DNA of 64,000 bases from Microbacterium sp. SORGH_AS_1204 (GCF_030818935.1 NZ_JAUTBD010000001.1:3286001-3350000); one strand, 5' to 3'; counted from the stretch's first letter, positions 8,585-17,066 are shown. A program made the numbers and translations. Notes: generated from the sequence alone by a model not told the origin.

Positions 8585-9961
8585 TCAGAGGATGACGCCG
8601 AACTCCTCGGCCAGGGCCGGCAGCTCCTCGTGCAGCACGCGCGAGGCCTCGACCGCCAGCGGGTTCGTGGAGATGCCGCGGTCGTTGACGAGCTCGCCGC
8701 CGACGTAGACCTGCTGCAGGTTGCGCAGCCCGCAGGCGAGGACGTAGCTGCGCACGGGGTTCCAGAGCGGTCCGACGTCGGGCAGCCGCGGGTCGACGAC
8801 CACGAAGTCGGCGAACTTGCCCACCTCGAGGCTGCCGACGCGGTCGTCGACGCCCATGATCTCCGCACCCCCGAGGGTGTGCAGGCGCAGCACGCGCTCG
8901 GGCATCATCGACAGCGGGTCGTGGGTGCGGGCGCGCTGCATGAACATCCCCATGCGCATGTTCTGCCACGGGTCGGCGACATCGGTGCAGGCCTGGTCGT
9001 CGAGGCCCATGCCGACCTTCATGCCGAGGTCGAGCATCTCGGGCACGTGGGCGATGCCCGACGCCAGACGTCCGTTCGAAGCGGGCTGCCACGACATGCT
9101 GGCACCGCCGGCGGCGGCATCCTGAATGATCTCGGGCGTCGTCTGGATGAAGTGGCCGAACATCATGCCGGGGCGGAGGGCCCCGGCGTTCTTGTACAGC
9201 TGGAACTTCGTCTGCTGGTGCTCGATCGCCTCGTACGTCTCGAGGAAGTGCGCCTGGTTGGTGACGCCGAAGCGGTCCATGACGGCGACCTCGATCTCGG
9301 CGGCGTCGGGCCGCGTCGACCACTGCACCTGGCCCATGATCGACGCGCCGAGGGCGATGTCGGGGTCCATCGCGAGCACGTGGTCGAGGGATGCCTCGAA
9401 GCGGGCGAAGATCTCGTCGTCGGTGCCGACGGTGGCATCCAGGGCGATCGAGTCGACGAAGCGCAGACCGGCGTCGTAGCATCCGTCGGCCTGGCGGGTG
9501 TGCCAGGCGTGGTCGCGCAGGACGCCGCCGCCGTCGGCGCGCTTGCCGTCGACCATCGGCTCCCAGGGCAGCAGTGGGTCGGTGAAGTTGTAGGCCGTGG
9601 TCACGCCGTTGGCGAGGAAGTCGAGCGAGCCGTGCAGCGTGGCCCAGTAGATCTGGTCGGGCGAGGCGTTGTTGAGCACGCTGAACATCGAGGTGCACCA
9701 GCCGTAGAGCGTCTGGTCGACGCCGAGTCCGCGCGAGCCGCTCGTGAACAGGTGGCTGTGCGACGACACGAAGCCGGGGGCCACGAACTTGCCGTCGACG
9801 TCGAGGATCTCGTCGGCGGTGACGCCGGGGTCGGGGTCGCCGGCGCCGATCGCCGCGATGCGTCCGTCTTGCACGAGCATGTACCCGCGCTCGATGTAGC
9901 CGGGGTCGTCGGTGCCGGCGGGGACGGTGATCAGACGGGCGTTGGTGACCAGGAGCGACAT
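8585..9961 (-). CDS. 8-oxoguanine deaminase / chlorohydrolase-family amidohydrolase
   Basis: 458 aa. The HSHLF metal motif near residue 70, the PASNGRLASGIAHVPE block and MGLDDQACTD (metal Asp) near 320 place it with 8-oxoguanine deaminase, SsnA and TrzA/AtzB-type aminohydrolases. In this neighbourhood conversion of 8-oxoguanine to urate is attractive, but another aminopurine or triazine is equally compatible. ATG 9961 is chosen because a TACCGT -10 box ends 7 nt before it, so the transcript would be leaderless, and no Shine-Dalgarno sequence is present. Confidence 0.72.
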   Translation of the reverse strand: MSLLVTNARLITVPAGTDDPGYIERGYMLVQDGRIAAIGAGDPDPGVTADEILDVDGKFVAPGFVSSHSHLFTSGSRGLGVDQTLYGWCTSMFSVLNNASPDQIYWATLHGSLDFLANGVTTAYNFTDPLLPWEPMVDGKRADGGGVLRDHAWHTRQADGCYDAGLRFVDSIALDATVGTDDEIFARFEASLDHVLAMDPDIALGASIMGQVQWSTRPDAAEIEVAVMDRFGVTNQAHFLETYEAIEHQQTKFQLYKNAGALRPGMMFGHFIQTTPEIIQDAAAGGASMSWQPASNGRLASGIAHVPEMLDLGMKVGMGLDDQACTDVADPWQNMRMGMFMQRARTHDPLSMMPERVLRLHTLGGAEIMGVDDRVGSLEVGKFADFVVVDPRLPDVGPLWNPVRSYVLACGLRNLQQVYVGGELVNDRGISTNPLAVEASRVLHEELPALAEEFGVIL

Positions 9962-9968
9962 GTTGATG

Positions 9969-10000
9969 ACGGTAACAATGGCGTGTTTCCGCGGTGTTCC
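9969..10000 (-). promoter_or_regulatory. GlnR-like box and leaderless promoter of the amidohydrolase
   Basis: On the minus strand GGAAC-N6-GAAAC (10000 to 9985) is followed by exactly 10 nt and TACCGT (9974 to 9969), then 7 nt to the ATG. The first half-site departs from GTNAC by one base. The same 10-nt spacing recurs at three other promoters in the window. Confidence 0.6.
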
Positions 10001-10024
10001 GGGCATGGGGCGGGTTGTTTGCGG

Positions 10025-10180
10025 CGCGCCTCGTCCCACTTCTGCCGGTGCATGTCCCAGATATGGCCGGTCAGCAGCCCCGCAACCCACCACGAGTGGG
10101 ACGAGGGCGCGCGCCGCAGCGCCACGACTGGGACGAGGGTGCGGGCCCAGAGCAACAAGTGGGACGAGGGTGCGCGCCGC
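10025..10180. repeat. Four-copy AGTGGGACGAGGG repeat cluster
   Basis: Inverted copy CGCGCCTCGTCCCACTT at 10025-10041; direct copies at 10094-10117, 10126-10143 and 10157-10180, the first and last extending to GCGCGCCGC. The last copy abuts the stop codon of the hydrolase gene. Spacing between direct copies is 31-32 nt. Function unknown; it may form alternative hairpins at the hydrolase 3' end. Confidence 0.75.
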
Positions 10181-11125
10181 TCAGGCGAACGCCGACCGCA
10201 CGGCCGGGGCGATCTGCGCCAGCACCTCGTCGCGCGCCGGCGTCGATGGGAACACGAGGAACAGGTGCGGCACGCCCTCGCGCCGCACGAACTCGGCGGG
10301 GACTCCGGATGCCGTGAGCCGGCCGGCGTACTCCTCGGCCTCGTCCGAGAGCGGGTCGACGCTCGCCGCCACGATCACCGCGGGCGCGGAGCCGCCCAGT
10401 TCCGCGGCGCGCAGCGGGGCGGCCTCGACGGGGGCCGTGCCGTCCGGCACGTACAGCCCCCAGTACCACTGCATCCCCTTCGCCGTCAGCGGGAGGTTCT
10501 CGGTGTGCGCGCGATAGCTCGGCCGGTCGGGCTCGGGCGCATCGAGCACCGGACACAGCAGCACCTGGCACCGGATGCCGGGAGCCCGACCCTCGCGCGA
10601 GCGCAGCGCCAGCGCGGCGGCGAGGTTGCCACCGGCGCTGTGCCCGGCGACGCCGAGGAGCGCGGGGTCGACCAGCCCACCCGCCCCGTCGGCGGCGAAG
10701 CGCAGCGCGCGGTCGAGGTCGTCGAGCCCGGCCGGGAAAGGGTGCTCGGGCGCCAGACGGTAGTCGACGCTGAGCACCTGCGTGCCGGTCGCGGCGGCGA
10801 GCGCGCGGCACAGGGCGTCGTTGTTGTCGAGGGTGCCGGCGACCCACCCGCCGCCGTGGGCGAACACGAGCGTCCCGCGGTGACCGGCGCGCGGACGGTA
10901 CAGGCGCAGCGCGAGGCCGTCGGCATCCACGTCGATCGACTCGATGATCTCGTCGTCGGCGAGGCGCACCCACGACGGGTTCGCGCGCAGCTCCGCGACG
11001 CGCGCGGTGTCGTCGCCCTCGGCATCCGTGGCTCCGGAGGGGATCGTGCCCGCCTGTGCGGCGAGACGCGCGAGATGCGCGCGCACGGCGGGGTCGGTGA
11101 TGGCGGGGTGCACGACGTCGGTCAC
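10181..11125 (-). CDS. Alpha/beta hydrolase (HSL/acetyl-esterase family)
   Basis: 314 aa. The oxyanion motif HGGGW lies near residue 86, the nucleophile elbow GHSAGG near 160, and the catalytic Asp and His fit SVDPLSDEAE and VPHLF near 262 and 291. This is the hormone-sensitive-lipase class acting on small esters. GTG 11125 is preferred, with GAGAGA about 9 nt upstream. Longer starts would add an arginine-rich leader overlapping the divergent promoter. Its role in a nitrogen cluster is unclear. Confidence 0.82.
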   Translation of the reverse strand: MTDVVHPAITDPAVRAHLARLAAQAGTIPSGATDAEGDDTARVAELRANPSWVRLADDEIIESIDVDADGLALRLYRPRAGHRGTLVFAHGGGWVAGTLDNNDALCRALAAATGTQVLSVDYRLAPEHPFPAGLDDLDRALRFAADGAGGLVDPALLGVAGHSAGGNLAAALALRSREGRAPGIRCQVLLCPVLDAPEPDRPSYRAHTENLPLTAKGMQWYWGLYVPDGTAPVEAAPLRAAELGGSAPAVIVAASVDPLSDEAEEYAGRLTASGVPAEFVRREGVPHLFLVFPSTPARDEVLAQIAPAVRSAFA

Positions 11126-11242
11126 GCGGGTCTCTCTCGCGTCGGGGGTCGGGGATCCGCCGCGTCGCATCGGGCAGACGGACGACGGATGACCCCGAGC
11201 GTACGAGACCGCACGCCTCCGAGTCGGCGCGGGCGCACATCC

Positions 11243-11296
11243 GTTACGCCGCGGAAACACCGGTGTCGCGCGCGCGATCGCCCGCGGCCGTAGCGT
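11243..11296 (+). promoter_or_regulatory. Perfect GlnR-like box upstream of the SDR gene
   Basis: GTTAC-N6-GAAAC at 11243-11258 matches the GlnR consensus exactly. A TAGCGT -10 box lies 32 nt further at 11291-11296, about two helical turns more than the 10-nt class seen elsewhere. It faces the SDR and purine permease genes. Confidence 0.65.
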
Positions 11297-11337
11297 GCGG
11301 CGGAAGGCGTACCCGACGCCTGTGGAGAAGGGATGCC

Positions 11338-12042
11338 ATGTCTCAGCGCGTCATCGTGACCGGCGGATCGGGCGGTATCGGCGCCGCCATCGTCGAACGC
11401 TTCCTCGCCGACGGCGCCCGGGTCGTGACGCTGGACCGGCAGGAGCCGAAGGCGTCGGCATCCACCTTCGTCGCCGTCGACCTCGGCGACCCGCTCGACA
11501 CGCGCCGCGCGGTCGGCGAGGCCGTCGGCATCCTCGGCGGCGTCGACGTGCTGGTCAACTGCGCGGGGATCTTCCAGCACATCCCCCTGCTCGACATCAC
11601 GGTCGAGGACTGGGATCGCGTGCTCGACGTCAACGCCCGCGCCACTCTGGTCACCATGCAGGCGGTCGCGCCGGTCATGCTCGAGGCGCGCGGCGGCGCG
11701 ATCGTCAACATCGCGAGCATGGCCGCCAAGCTCGGCGGCGGCGGCGAGGCCCACTACGCCGCCTCGAAGGCCGCGGTCGTCGCCCTCACCCGCGCCGGGG
11801 CGCAGGAATGGGGATGCCACGGCGTCACCGTGAACGCCGTCTGCCCCGGGTACGTACTCACCGACATGGGTGCCGACACGCGGTCGGAGGCCGATATCGC
11901 GGCGTGGAGCGCGAAGTCACCGTTGGGACGACTCGGGGTACCGGAGGACGTCGCCGGGGTGACCCACTTTCTGGCGTCGCCGGCCGGCGGCTACCTCACC
12001 GGTCAGGCGATCAACGTCACCGGCGGGATGCTGATGCACTGA
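11338..12042 (+). CDS. SDR-family NAD(P)-dependent oxidoreductase
   Basis: 234 aa, classical length. Cofactor motif TGGSGGIG near residues 8-15, NCAG near 79, catalytic Ser in NIASM near 130, YAASK near 143-147 and PG after the catalytic loop. The end is TGQAINVTGGMLMH, typical of FabG-like members. ATG 11338 follows GGAGAAGG. It is probably co-regulated with the permease at 12250; substrate unknown. Confidence 0.85.
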   Translation: MSQRVIVTGGSGGIGAAIVERFLADGARVVTLDRQEPKASASTFVAVDLGDPLDTRRAVGEAVGILGGVDVLVNCAGIFQHIPLLDITVEDWDRVLDVNARATLVTMQAVAPVMLEARGGAIVNIASMAAKLGGGGEAHYAASKAAVVALTRAGAQEWGCHGVTVNAVCPGYVLTDMGADTRSEADIAAWSAKSPLGRLGVPEDVAGVTHFLASPAGGYLTGQAINVTGGMLMH

Positions 12043-12118
12043 GCCCCGCGGGACCGCCGGGTCGGACGCGTCGGCGGCGAAGAGGCGGATGGCGGGGGAT
12101 CGTTCGCGAGGGACGGTC

Positions 12119-12134
12119 GTTTCGCCGACGTTTC
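12119..12134 (-). promoter_or_regulatory. Paired GAAAC half-sites, possible GlnR site
   Basis: On the minus strand two GAAAC pentamers are separated by 6 nt, the GlnR half-site spacing, but both are of the second half-site type. The site faces away from the permease gene at 12250, so function is doubtful. Confidence 0.3.
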
Positions 12135-12249
12135 GGCACGTAAATTCCGGGCGACGACTCCCCGATCCGGTGTCGTCGAAGTGAAGTCGGGACTTACCGT
12201 CGAGGCGAGGGGCAAGCCGGGAGACGCCCGGCGCGGAAGCTGGTGTGCC

Positions 12250-13746
12250 ATGACGACGACGGACGACAAAGCGGCGAAGACCGCCGCGCGGAAGCTGCGC
12301 GCGCGGGAGAACGGGGTCGACACGATCCCCCCGCTCGCCAAGCTCTTCCCCCTGGGGCTGCAGCACGTGCTGGCCCTCTACGCGGGGGCTGTCGCCGTGC
12401 CGCTCATCGTCGGCGGCGCGCTGGGTTACAGCGCCCAGGACCTCGCCTTCCTGATCAGCGCCGACCTGTTCATCGCGGGCATCGCGACCATCGTGCAGTC
12501 CGTCGGATTCTGGCGCTTCGGCGTGCGCCTGCCGCTCATGCAGGGCGTCACCTTCGCCGCGGTCGGCCCGATGATCGCCATCGGAACGCAGCACGGCATC
12601 CAGACGATCTTCGGATCGGTCATCGCCTGCGGCCTCTTCATGATCCTCGTGGCGCCGTTCTTCGCCCAGCTGCTGCGTTTCTTCCCCCCGATCGTCACGG
12701 GCACCGTCATCCTCATCATCGGCCTGTCGCTCATGCGCGTCGCCGCGGGCTGGATCACGACCGGATCGACCACCGAAGAACCGGGTGCGCCGCCGCTGAA
12801 CATCGCCTTCGCCGCCGGCACCCTGCTGATCATCGTGCTGATCGAGCGCTTCGCTCCCGCGGCGATCGCACGGGTATCGGTGCTCCTGGGGTTGGCGATC
12901 GGAACCATCGCCGCGCTCTTCGTTCCCGGCATGGTCGACTGGTCGAACGTCGGCGAAGCCGGATGGTTCGCGATCGTGACGCCGTTCCACTTCGGACTGC
13001 CGGTGTTCGAGTTCGCCTCGATCCTGTCGATGGTGATCGTGGGCATCGTCATCATGACCGAGACGACCGGCGACATGATCGCCGTCGGCGAGATCGTCGA
13101 CAAACCCGTCACACGGCGGCAGGTCGCCGACGGCCTGCGCGCCGACGGGCTCGGCACCGTCCTGGGCGGCATGTTCAACACGTTCCCGTACACCGCCTTC
13201 GCGCAGAACGTGGGACTCGTCTCGCTGACGGGGGTGCGTTCGCGGTACGTCGCCACCATGGCCGGCGTCATCCTGGTCGTCCTCGGTGTGGTGCCCAAGG
13301 TCTCCGCGCTCGTCGAGGGCGTGCCCCGCGCCGTCCTGGGCGGCGCCGGCATCGCCCTGTTCGGGATGGTCGCCGCCAGCGGCATCCGGACCCTCGCGAA
13401 GGTGAAGTTCAACAACAAGAACGTGCTCGTGGTCGCCCTGTCGGTCGGCGTCGCGCTGCTCCCGACGGTCTCGCCCACCATCTACGACCGCTTCCCGACC
13501 TGGTTCCAGCTCATCTTCGACTCGGGCATCTCGGCGGGCGCCATCGTGGCGATCCTGCTCAACGTGCTCCTGAACTCGTCGGAGGTGCGCGCCCAGGCCG
13601 CGACCGACCCGGCCCTCGGCGCCCACGACGCGGTGCGCGGCCCGGCGGCGGCGGCTCTCGTGCACCCCGAGGCCGAGGGAACCGGCCTGATCCGTACCGC
13701 GGCGCTGGAGGAGCACGACGAGAAGAGAGACGCACCGCCGGCCTGA
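12250..13746 (+). CDS. NCS2-family xanthine/uracil (purine) permease
   Basis: 498 aa with 12-14 predicted membrane segments. The NAT/NCS2 signature QNVGLVSLTGVRSR near residue 317 fits the xanthine/urate branch (QNxG...T[GR]). The C-terminal tail of about 50 residues is hydrophilic. ATG 12250 has GGAAG about 9 nt upstream. Proton-driven import of xanthine or urate would feed the dehydrogenase and urate pathway encoded further on. UraA-like uracil transport is the main alternative. Confidence 0.85.
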   Translation: MTTTDDKAAKTAARKLRARENGVDTIPPLAKLFPLGLQHVLALYAGAVAVPLIVGGALGYSAQDLAFLISADLFIAGIATIVQSVGFWRFGVRLPLMQGVTFAAVGPMIAIGTQHGIQTIFGSVIACGLFMILVAPFFAQLLRFFPPIVTGTVILIIGLSLMRVAAGWITTGSTTEEPGAPPLNIAFAAGTLLIIVLIERFAPAAIARVSVLLGLAIGTIAALFVPGMVDWSNVGEAGWFAIVTPFHFGLPVFEFASILSMVIVGIVIMTETTGDMIAVGEIVDKPVTRRQVADGLRADGLGTVLGGMFNTFPYTAFAQNVGLVSLTGVRSRYVATMAGVILVVLGVVPKVSALVEGVPRAVLGGAGIALFGMVAASGIRTLAKVKFNNKNVLVVALSVGVALLPTVSPTIYDRFPTWFQLIFDSGISAGAIVAILLNVLLNSSEVRAQAATDPALGAHDAVRGPAAAALVHPEAEGTGLIRTAALEEHDEKRDAPPA

Positions 13747-13910
13747 CGGGCTGCCGGGCACCGGCCCTCCGGCTGCTCGATCGGCCCCGTCTCGGCGCCC
13801 ACCCGCGCTCCTCGATCGCGGCCCGAAAGCGAGCGGAAGAGAGTGCGCGCGGCCCACGCCGCCCGCAACCTCATCGGCGGCTGCGTCGCATCGCACCTAC
13901 CGTCGCGGGC

Positions 13911-14585
13911 ATGAACCCCCCGAAGAGCAACGACGACGACACCCCTCGGGGCGACCGGCCCGAGCCGAGCACCGCGCGGGTCGACGGCTCGGCCGCTCGC
14001 GCCACGGACCCCGACCACACGCTGCGTCACGACGTGGTCGCCCGCGAGAAAGAGGAGTTCGGCGGCTTCAAATTCGGCTCCGCCTTCTTCGGCTGGCTGA
14101 CGGCCACGGGTCTCACCGTCCTCCTGACCGCCCTCGCCGCCGCGATCGGGGCGGCGATCGGGCTGAGTCAGACGGGTTCCGTCGACGACGCGGCGGACGC
14201 GGCGACCCGGAACGCCGACGGCGTCGGAATCGCGGGGGCGATCGTCATCGCCCTGGTGCTGCTGGTCGCGTACTACGCCGGCGGATACGTCGCCGGCCGC
14301 ATGGCGCGCTTCAGCGGCGTCAAGCAGGGTCTCGCCGTATGGATCTGGGCCGTCGTGATCGCGGTGGTCATCGCCATCATCACCGCCATCGCCGGAAGCC
14401 AGTGGGACATCCTCGGCACCCTGAACAGCTTCCCCCGCATCCCCGTCACCCCCGAGACCGCGACGACGACCGGCATCCTGACCGCGCTCGGCGCCGCCGT
14501 CATCACCCTTCTCGGCGCCGTCCTCGGCGGTCTTGCGGGTATGCGCTACCACCGCCGGGTCGACCGCGTCGGTCTGGGTCGCTGA
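13911..14585 (+). CDS. Membrane protein of unknown function, TIGR04086/YrzE-like topology
   Basis: 224 aa. A charged N-terminus of about 50 residues is followed by four hydrophobic segments (about 58-84, 103-128, 139-163, 185-208) with glycine/alanine-rich helices. I do not recognise the family with confidence. TACCGT ends 7 nt before ATG 13911, so the start is probably leaderless. It is convergent with the channel gene downstream. Confidence 0.7.
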   Translation: MNPPKSNDDDTPRGDRPEPSTARVDGSAARATDPDHTLRHDVVAREKEEFGGFKFGSAFFGWLTATGLTVLLTALAAAIGAAIGLSQTGSVDDAADAATRNADGVGIAGAIVIALVLLVAYYAGGYVAGRMARFSGVKQGLAVWIWAVVIAVVIAIITAIAGSQWDILGTLNSFPRIPVTPETATTTGILTALGAAVITLLGAVLGGLAGMRYHRRVDRVGLGR

Positions 14586-14683
14586 TCCATCCCGCCGGAC
14601 GACGATCCTCCGTGCGCGTCCGCGCGCGCGGAGCCATCGACGTCACCGGCGGGATGCCGGTTGCCGAAGGCGGTCGGACGACG

Positions 14684-14722
14684 ACGGGTGCGGCCCACGA
14701 GACGATCGTGGGCCGCACCCGT
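14684..14722. terminator. Bidirectional terminator hairpin, 17-bp perfect stem
   Basis: Positions 14684-14700 are perfectly complementary to 14706-14722 around a 5-nt loop. It lies between two convergent genes. No T-tract follows on either strand, as is common in high-GC actinobacteria. Confidence 0.75.
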
Positions 14723-14741
14723 GCCGAGCGCGTCGCTGTCG

Positions 14742-15569
14742 TTACACCCGGGCCTTCACGGGAAGCGTGCGGGCGGGAGCCGTCTTCGCGTGGGTGGCGT
14801 AGATGACGAGGCCGACGAAGGTGAGACCCCCGACGAGGTTGCCGAGGACGGTCGGGATCTCGTTCCAGACCAGGTAGTCGCCGATGGTGAAGTCGCCGCC
14901 GAGCATCAGGCCGATCGGGAACAGGAACATGTTGACGACCGAGTGCTCGAAGCCCATGTAGAAGAAGAGCATGATCGGCATCCACATCGCGATGACCTTG
15001 CCGGGGAGGCTGGTCGACATCATCGCGCCGACGACGCCGGTCGAGACCATCCAGTTGCAGAGCACGCCGCGCACGAACAGGGTCAGCATGCCGGCGAAGC
15101 CGTGCTCGGCGTACCCGACGGTGCGCCCCTCGCCGATGTGTCCGATCGCCTTACCGACCTCGCTGACGTCGGACGAGAAGCCGAACGTGAAGACGATCGC
15201 CATGAGCAGCGCGACGGTGATCGCCCCGCCGAAGTTGCCGAGGAAGACCAGTCCCCAGTTGCGCAGGACGCTGCCGAGCGTCACGCCCGGGCGCTTGTCG
15301 ATCCACGCGAGGGGGACGAGCGTGAAGACGCCCGTCAGCAGGTCGAAGCCGAGCAGGTACAGCATGACGAATCCGACGGGGAACAGCAGGGCGCCGATCA
15401 GCGGCGACCCGGTCTGCACGCTGATCGTCACGGCGAACACGGCGGCGAGGGCGAGGATCGCCCCGGCCATGTAGGCGCGGATGAGGGTGTCACGGGCCGA
15501 CAGCGAGACCTTCGCCTGGCCGGCGTCGATCATTTTGACGGCGAAGTCCTTGGGGGCTACGTAGCTCAT
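14742..15569 (-). CDS. Formate/nitrite transporter family channel (FocA/NirC)
   Basis: 275 aa with six hydrophobic segments. FNT features are the GNFGGA stretch near 115 and VRGVLCNWMVSTGV near 170, the pore-region repeats of the family. The gene sits 18 nt downstream of cyanase on the same strand and is probably in its operon. FNT channels pass formate, nitrite, hydrosulfide and similar small monovalent anions. Cyanate or bicarbonate would fit here, but that is inference. Confidence 0.82.
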   Translation of the reverse strand: MSYVAPKDFAVKMIDAGQAKVSLSARDTLIRAYMAGAILALAAVFAVTISVQTGSPLIGALLFPVGFVMLYLLGFDLLTGVFTLVPLAWIDKRPGVTLGSVLRNWGLVFLGNFGGAITVALLMAIVFTFGFSSDVSEVGKAIGHIGEGRTVGYAEHGFAGMLTLFVRGVLCNWMVSTGVVGAMMSTSLPGKVIAMWMPIMLFFYMGFEHSVVNMFLFPIGLMLGGDFTIGDYLVWNEIPTVLGNLVGGLTFVGLVIYATHAKTAPARTLPVKARV

Positions 15570-15587
15570 GGCTGTGTCCTCTCCCCC

Positions 15588-16040
15588 TCACCACTGGTAC
15601 TTCAGGAACTTGCCGTCGATGACGATCCGCACGCGGTCGCCGTCGGGGTCGGCGCGGCGGTCGATCTCGACGTTGCAGTTGATCGCGCTCATGATGCCGT
15701 CGCCGAACTCCTCGTGGATGGCTTCCTTCAGGGCCGGGCCGTAGACCCCGAGCAGCTCGTAGAAGCGGTAGATCGTCGGGTCGGCGCGCAGCTCGTCGCC
15801 GCGAACGCGGTAGGGCTGCTCCTGCAGCGTCGCGACGGTCTCGTCGTCGAGCGCGAGCAGCTCACCGGCCTGTGCGGCGAGGTCGGCCGGGAGCGCGTGC
15901 GAGCCGAGAAGCGCCGCGATGGTCCACAGCAGCGGGCGGTCGAGCGCTGCTGCGAGGTCTGCCCACGAGTGCTCGGACCGTGCGACGGCCCTGCGGACGG
16001 TGTCGGTCGCGTGGTCGCGACGTGCATTCCAGTCGGTCAT
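15588..16040 (-). CDS. cynS: Cyanase (cyanate hydratase)
   Basis: 150 aa. An N-terminal helical domain is followed by the catalytic domain: the stretch DPTIYRFYELLGVYG carries the Arg and Glu of the active site and GIMSAINC carries the Ser, as in E. coli CynS. It ends GKFLKYQW. It converts cyanate and bicarbonate to ammonia and CO2. Start at 16040 is chosen because GGAG lies 6 nt upstream; ATG 16046 would abut the ribosome-binding site. Neighbours are an FNT channel downstream and a divergent AraC-type regulator. Confidence 0.93.
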   Translation of the reverse strand: MTDWNARRDHATDTVRRAVARSEHSWADLAAALDRPLLWTIAALLGSHALPADLAAQAGELLALDDETVATLQEQPYRVRGDELRADPTIYRFYELLGVYGPALKEAIHEEFGDGIMSAINCNVEIDRRADPDGDRVRIVIDGKFLKYQW

Positions 16041-16172
16041 ATCCATCTCCGTGAAGTCGTGCGATCGGGCGGGTCACCGATCGGGGGTGAAGCCCACTGT
16101 CGGGGGGAGGGCGCCCGTGCTCACAGGCTTTCCGCGCACGTCACCCGACGATCCGCGCACGGTGAGGGAGGG

Positions 16173-16227
16173 TTCACACGCGCGAAACGAGGGCGCAACA
16201 GAGGCGCGTCGACAGGGCGCTTACCGT
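16173..16227 (+). promoter_or_regulatory. GlnR-like box and leaderless promoter between cyanase and its putative regulator
   Basis: TTCAC-N6-GAAAC at 16173-16188 matches the GlnR consensus except for the first base. A TACCGT -10 box at 16222-16227 lies 33 nt downstream and ends 7 nt before ATG 16235. The box could serve either divergent gene. Confidence 0.5.
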
Positions 16228-16234
16228 GATGGCC

Positions 16235-16978
16235 ATGGACGCGCTCACCGACGGGATGCCGCACGACGCGGCGTTCCTGTCGACCGTGCTGCGCGACGCC
16301 CCGCTTCCGCTCTGGGTGATCGACGAGCACGGTCGCGTCGAGCTCGCGAACGATGCCGCCGTCCGCTTCCTCGGCCACCGACCGGGAACCGACCTGCGCG
16401 GCGGCAAGAGCCATGACCTGTTGCACCGGCACCGCCCCGACGGGACGCCCTACCCGACGCACGAGTGCCCCATCGTCCACGCGAAGCAGCCGTTCGCCGC
16501 GTCGGAGTGGTTCGTCACGCAAGCCGGCGACGTGCGCCCGGTCCGCTGGTCGACGCGCCCCCTGGCCGGAACCGACAGCGTGCTGCTGAGCTTCGCGGCA
16601 CTGAGCGGGACGCCGGACGGCGCGGCCGGTCTCGCACCCGCACCGCGCGAGACCCGGGCGCAGACCCGCGCCCGGCTCCTCGCCGAGATGAAGCGGTCCA
16701 TCGCGGCCCGGATGACCGACCCGATGTTCTGCACCAGCACGCTCGCCGCCGACACGCACCTGTCGGTCCGCTCCGTGCAGGCGATCTTCGCCGAAGCAGG
16801 GACCTCGCCGGCCGCCGAGATCCGTCGCCGTCGTCTCGAGCACGCGCGCGTGCTGCTCGAGCAGGGCGAGAGCGTGCAGTGGGCGTGCCACTCGTCGGGG
16901 TTCCACGACGCCGACAGCTTCGCGCGCGCCTACCGCCAGCACTTCGGCTTCGCGCCGAGTCGCACGCGGGAGCCGTAG
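16235..16978 (+). CDS. PAS-domain AraC-family transcriptional regulator
   Basis: 247 aa. Residues about 10-110 look like a PAS fold (PLPLWVIDEHGRVELANDAAVRFLG). Residues about 145-245 form a double helix-turn-helix of the AraC/XylS type with the C-terminal SSGFHDADSFARAYRQHFG signature. ATG 16235 is 7 nt after TACCGT, so leaderless. Divergent placement makes it the likely regulator of cynS and the channel gene, in place of the LysR-type CynR of enterobacteria. The last codons lie inside a 55-bp tandem duplication. Confidence 0.8.
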   Translation: MDALTDGMPHDAAFLSTVLRDAPLPLWVIDEHGRVELANDAAVRFLGHRPGTDLRGGKSHDLLHRHRPDGTPYPTHECPIVHAKQPFAASEWFVTQAGDVRPVRWSTRPLAGTDSVLLSFAALSGTPDGAAGLAPAPRETRAQTRARLLAEMKRSIAARMTDPMFCTSTLAADTHLSVRSVQAIFAEAGTSPAAEIRRRRLEHARVLLEQGESVQWACHSSGFHDADSFARAYRQHFGFAPSRTREP

Positions 16979-17066
16979 CGCACCGAGCGCATGCGCGAGA
17001 CTCGTGCGTGCGAGTCGCACGCGGGAGCCCTGGCGCACCGAGCGCATGCGCAAGACTCGTGCGTGC
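16957..17066. repeat. 55-bp tandem duplication covering the regulator stop codon
   Basis: Copy 1 is 16957-17011 and copy 2 is 17012-17066, differing at only a few positions. The TAG stop of the regulator in copy 1 is TGG in copy 2. Within each copy ACTCG...CGAGT and CGTGCG...CGCACG can pair. A partial third copy may follow. Confidence 0.8.

Noticed and set aside
8277..9698. Large minus-strand frame overlapping the amidohydrolase at 8585-9961
   Set aside because: Arginine/histidine-rich shadow in another frame of the same strand; the amidohydrolase frame has all catalytic motifs.
10025..10180. Possible CRISPR array
   Set aside because: Only four short, unequal copies, one inverted, spacers of differing length and no cas genes in the window.
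12119..12134. GlnR-like site for the NCS2 permease
   Set aside because: Both halves are GAAAC and they point away from the permease; kept only as a low-confidence site and not counted in the regulon.
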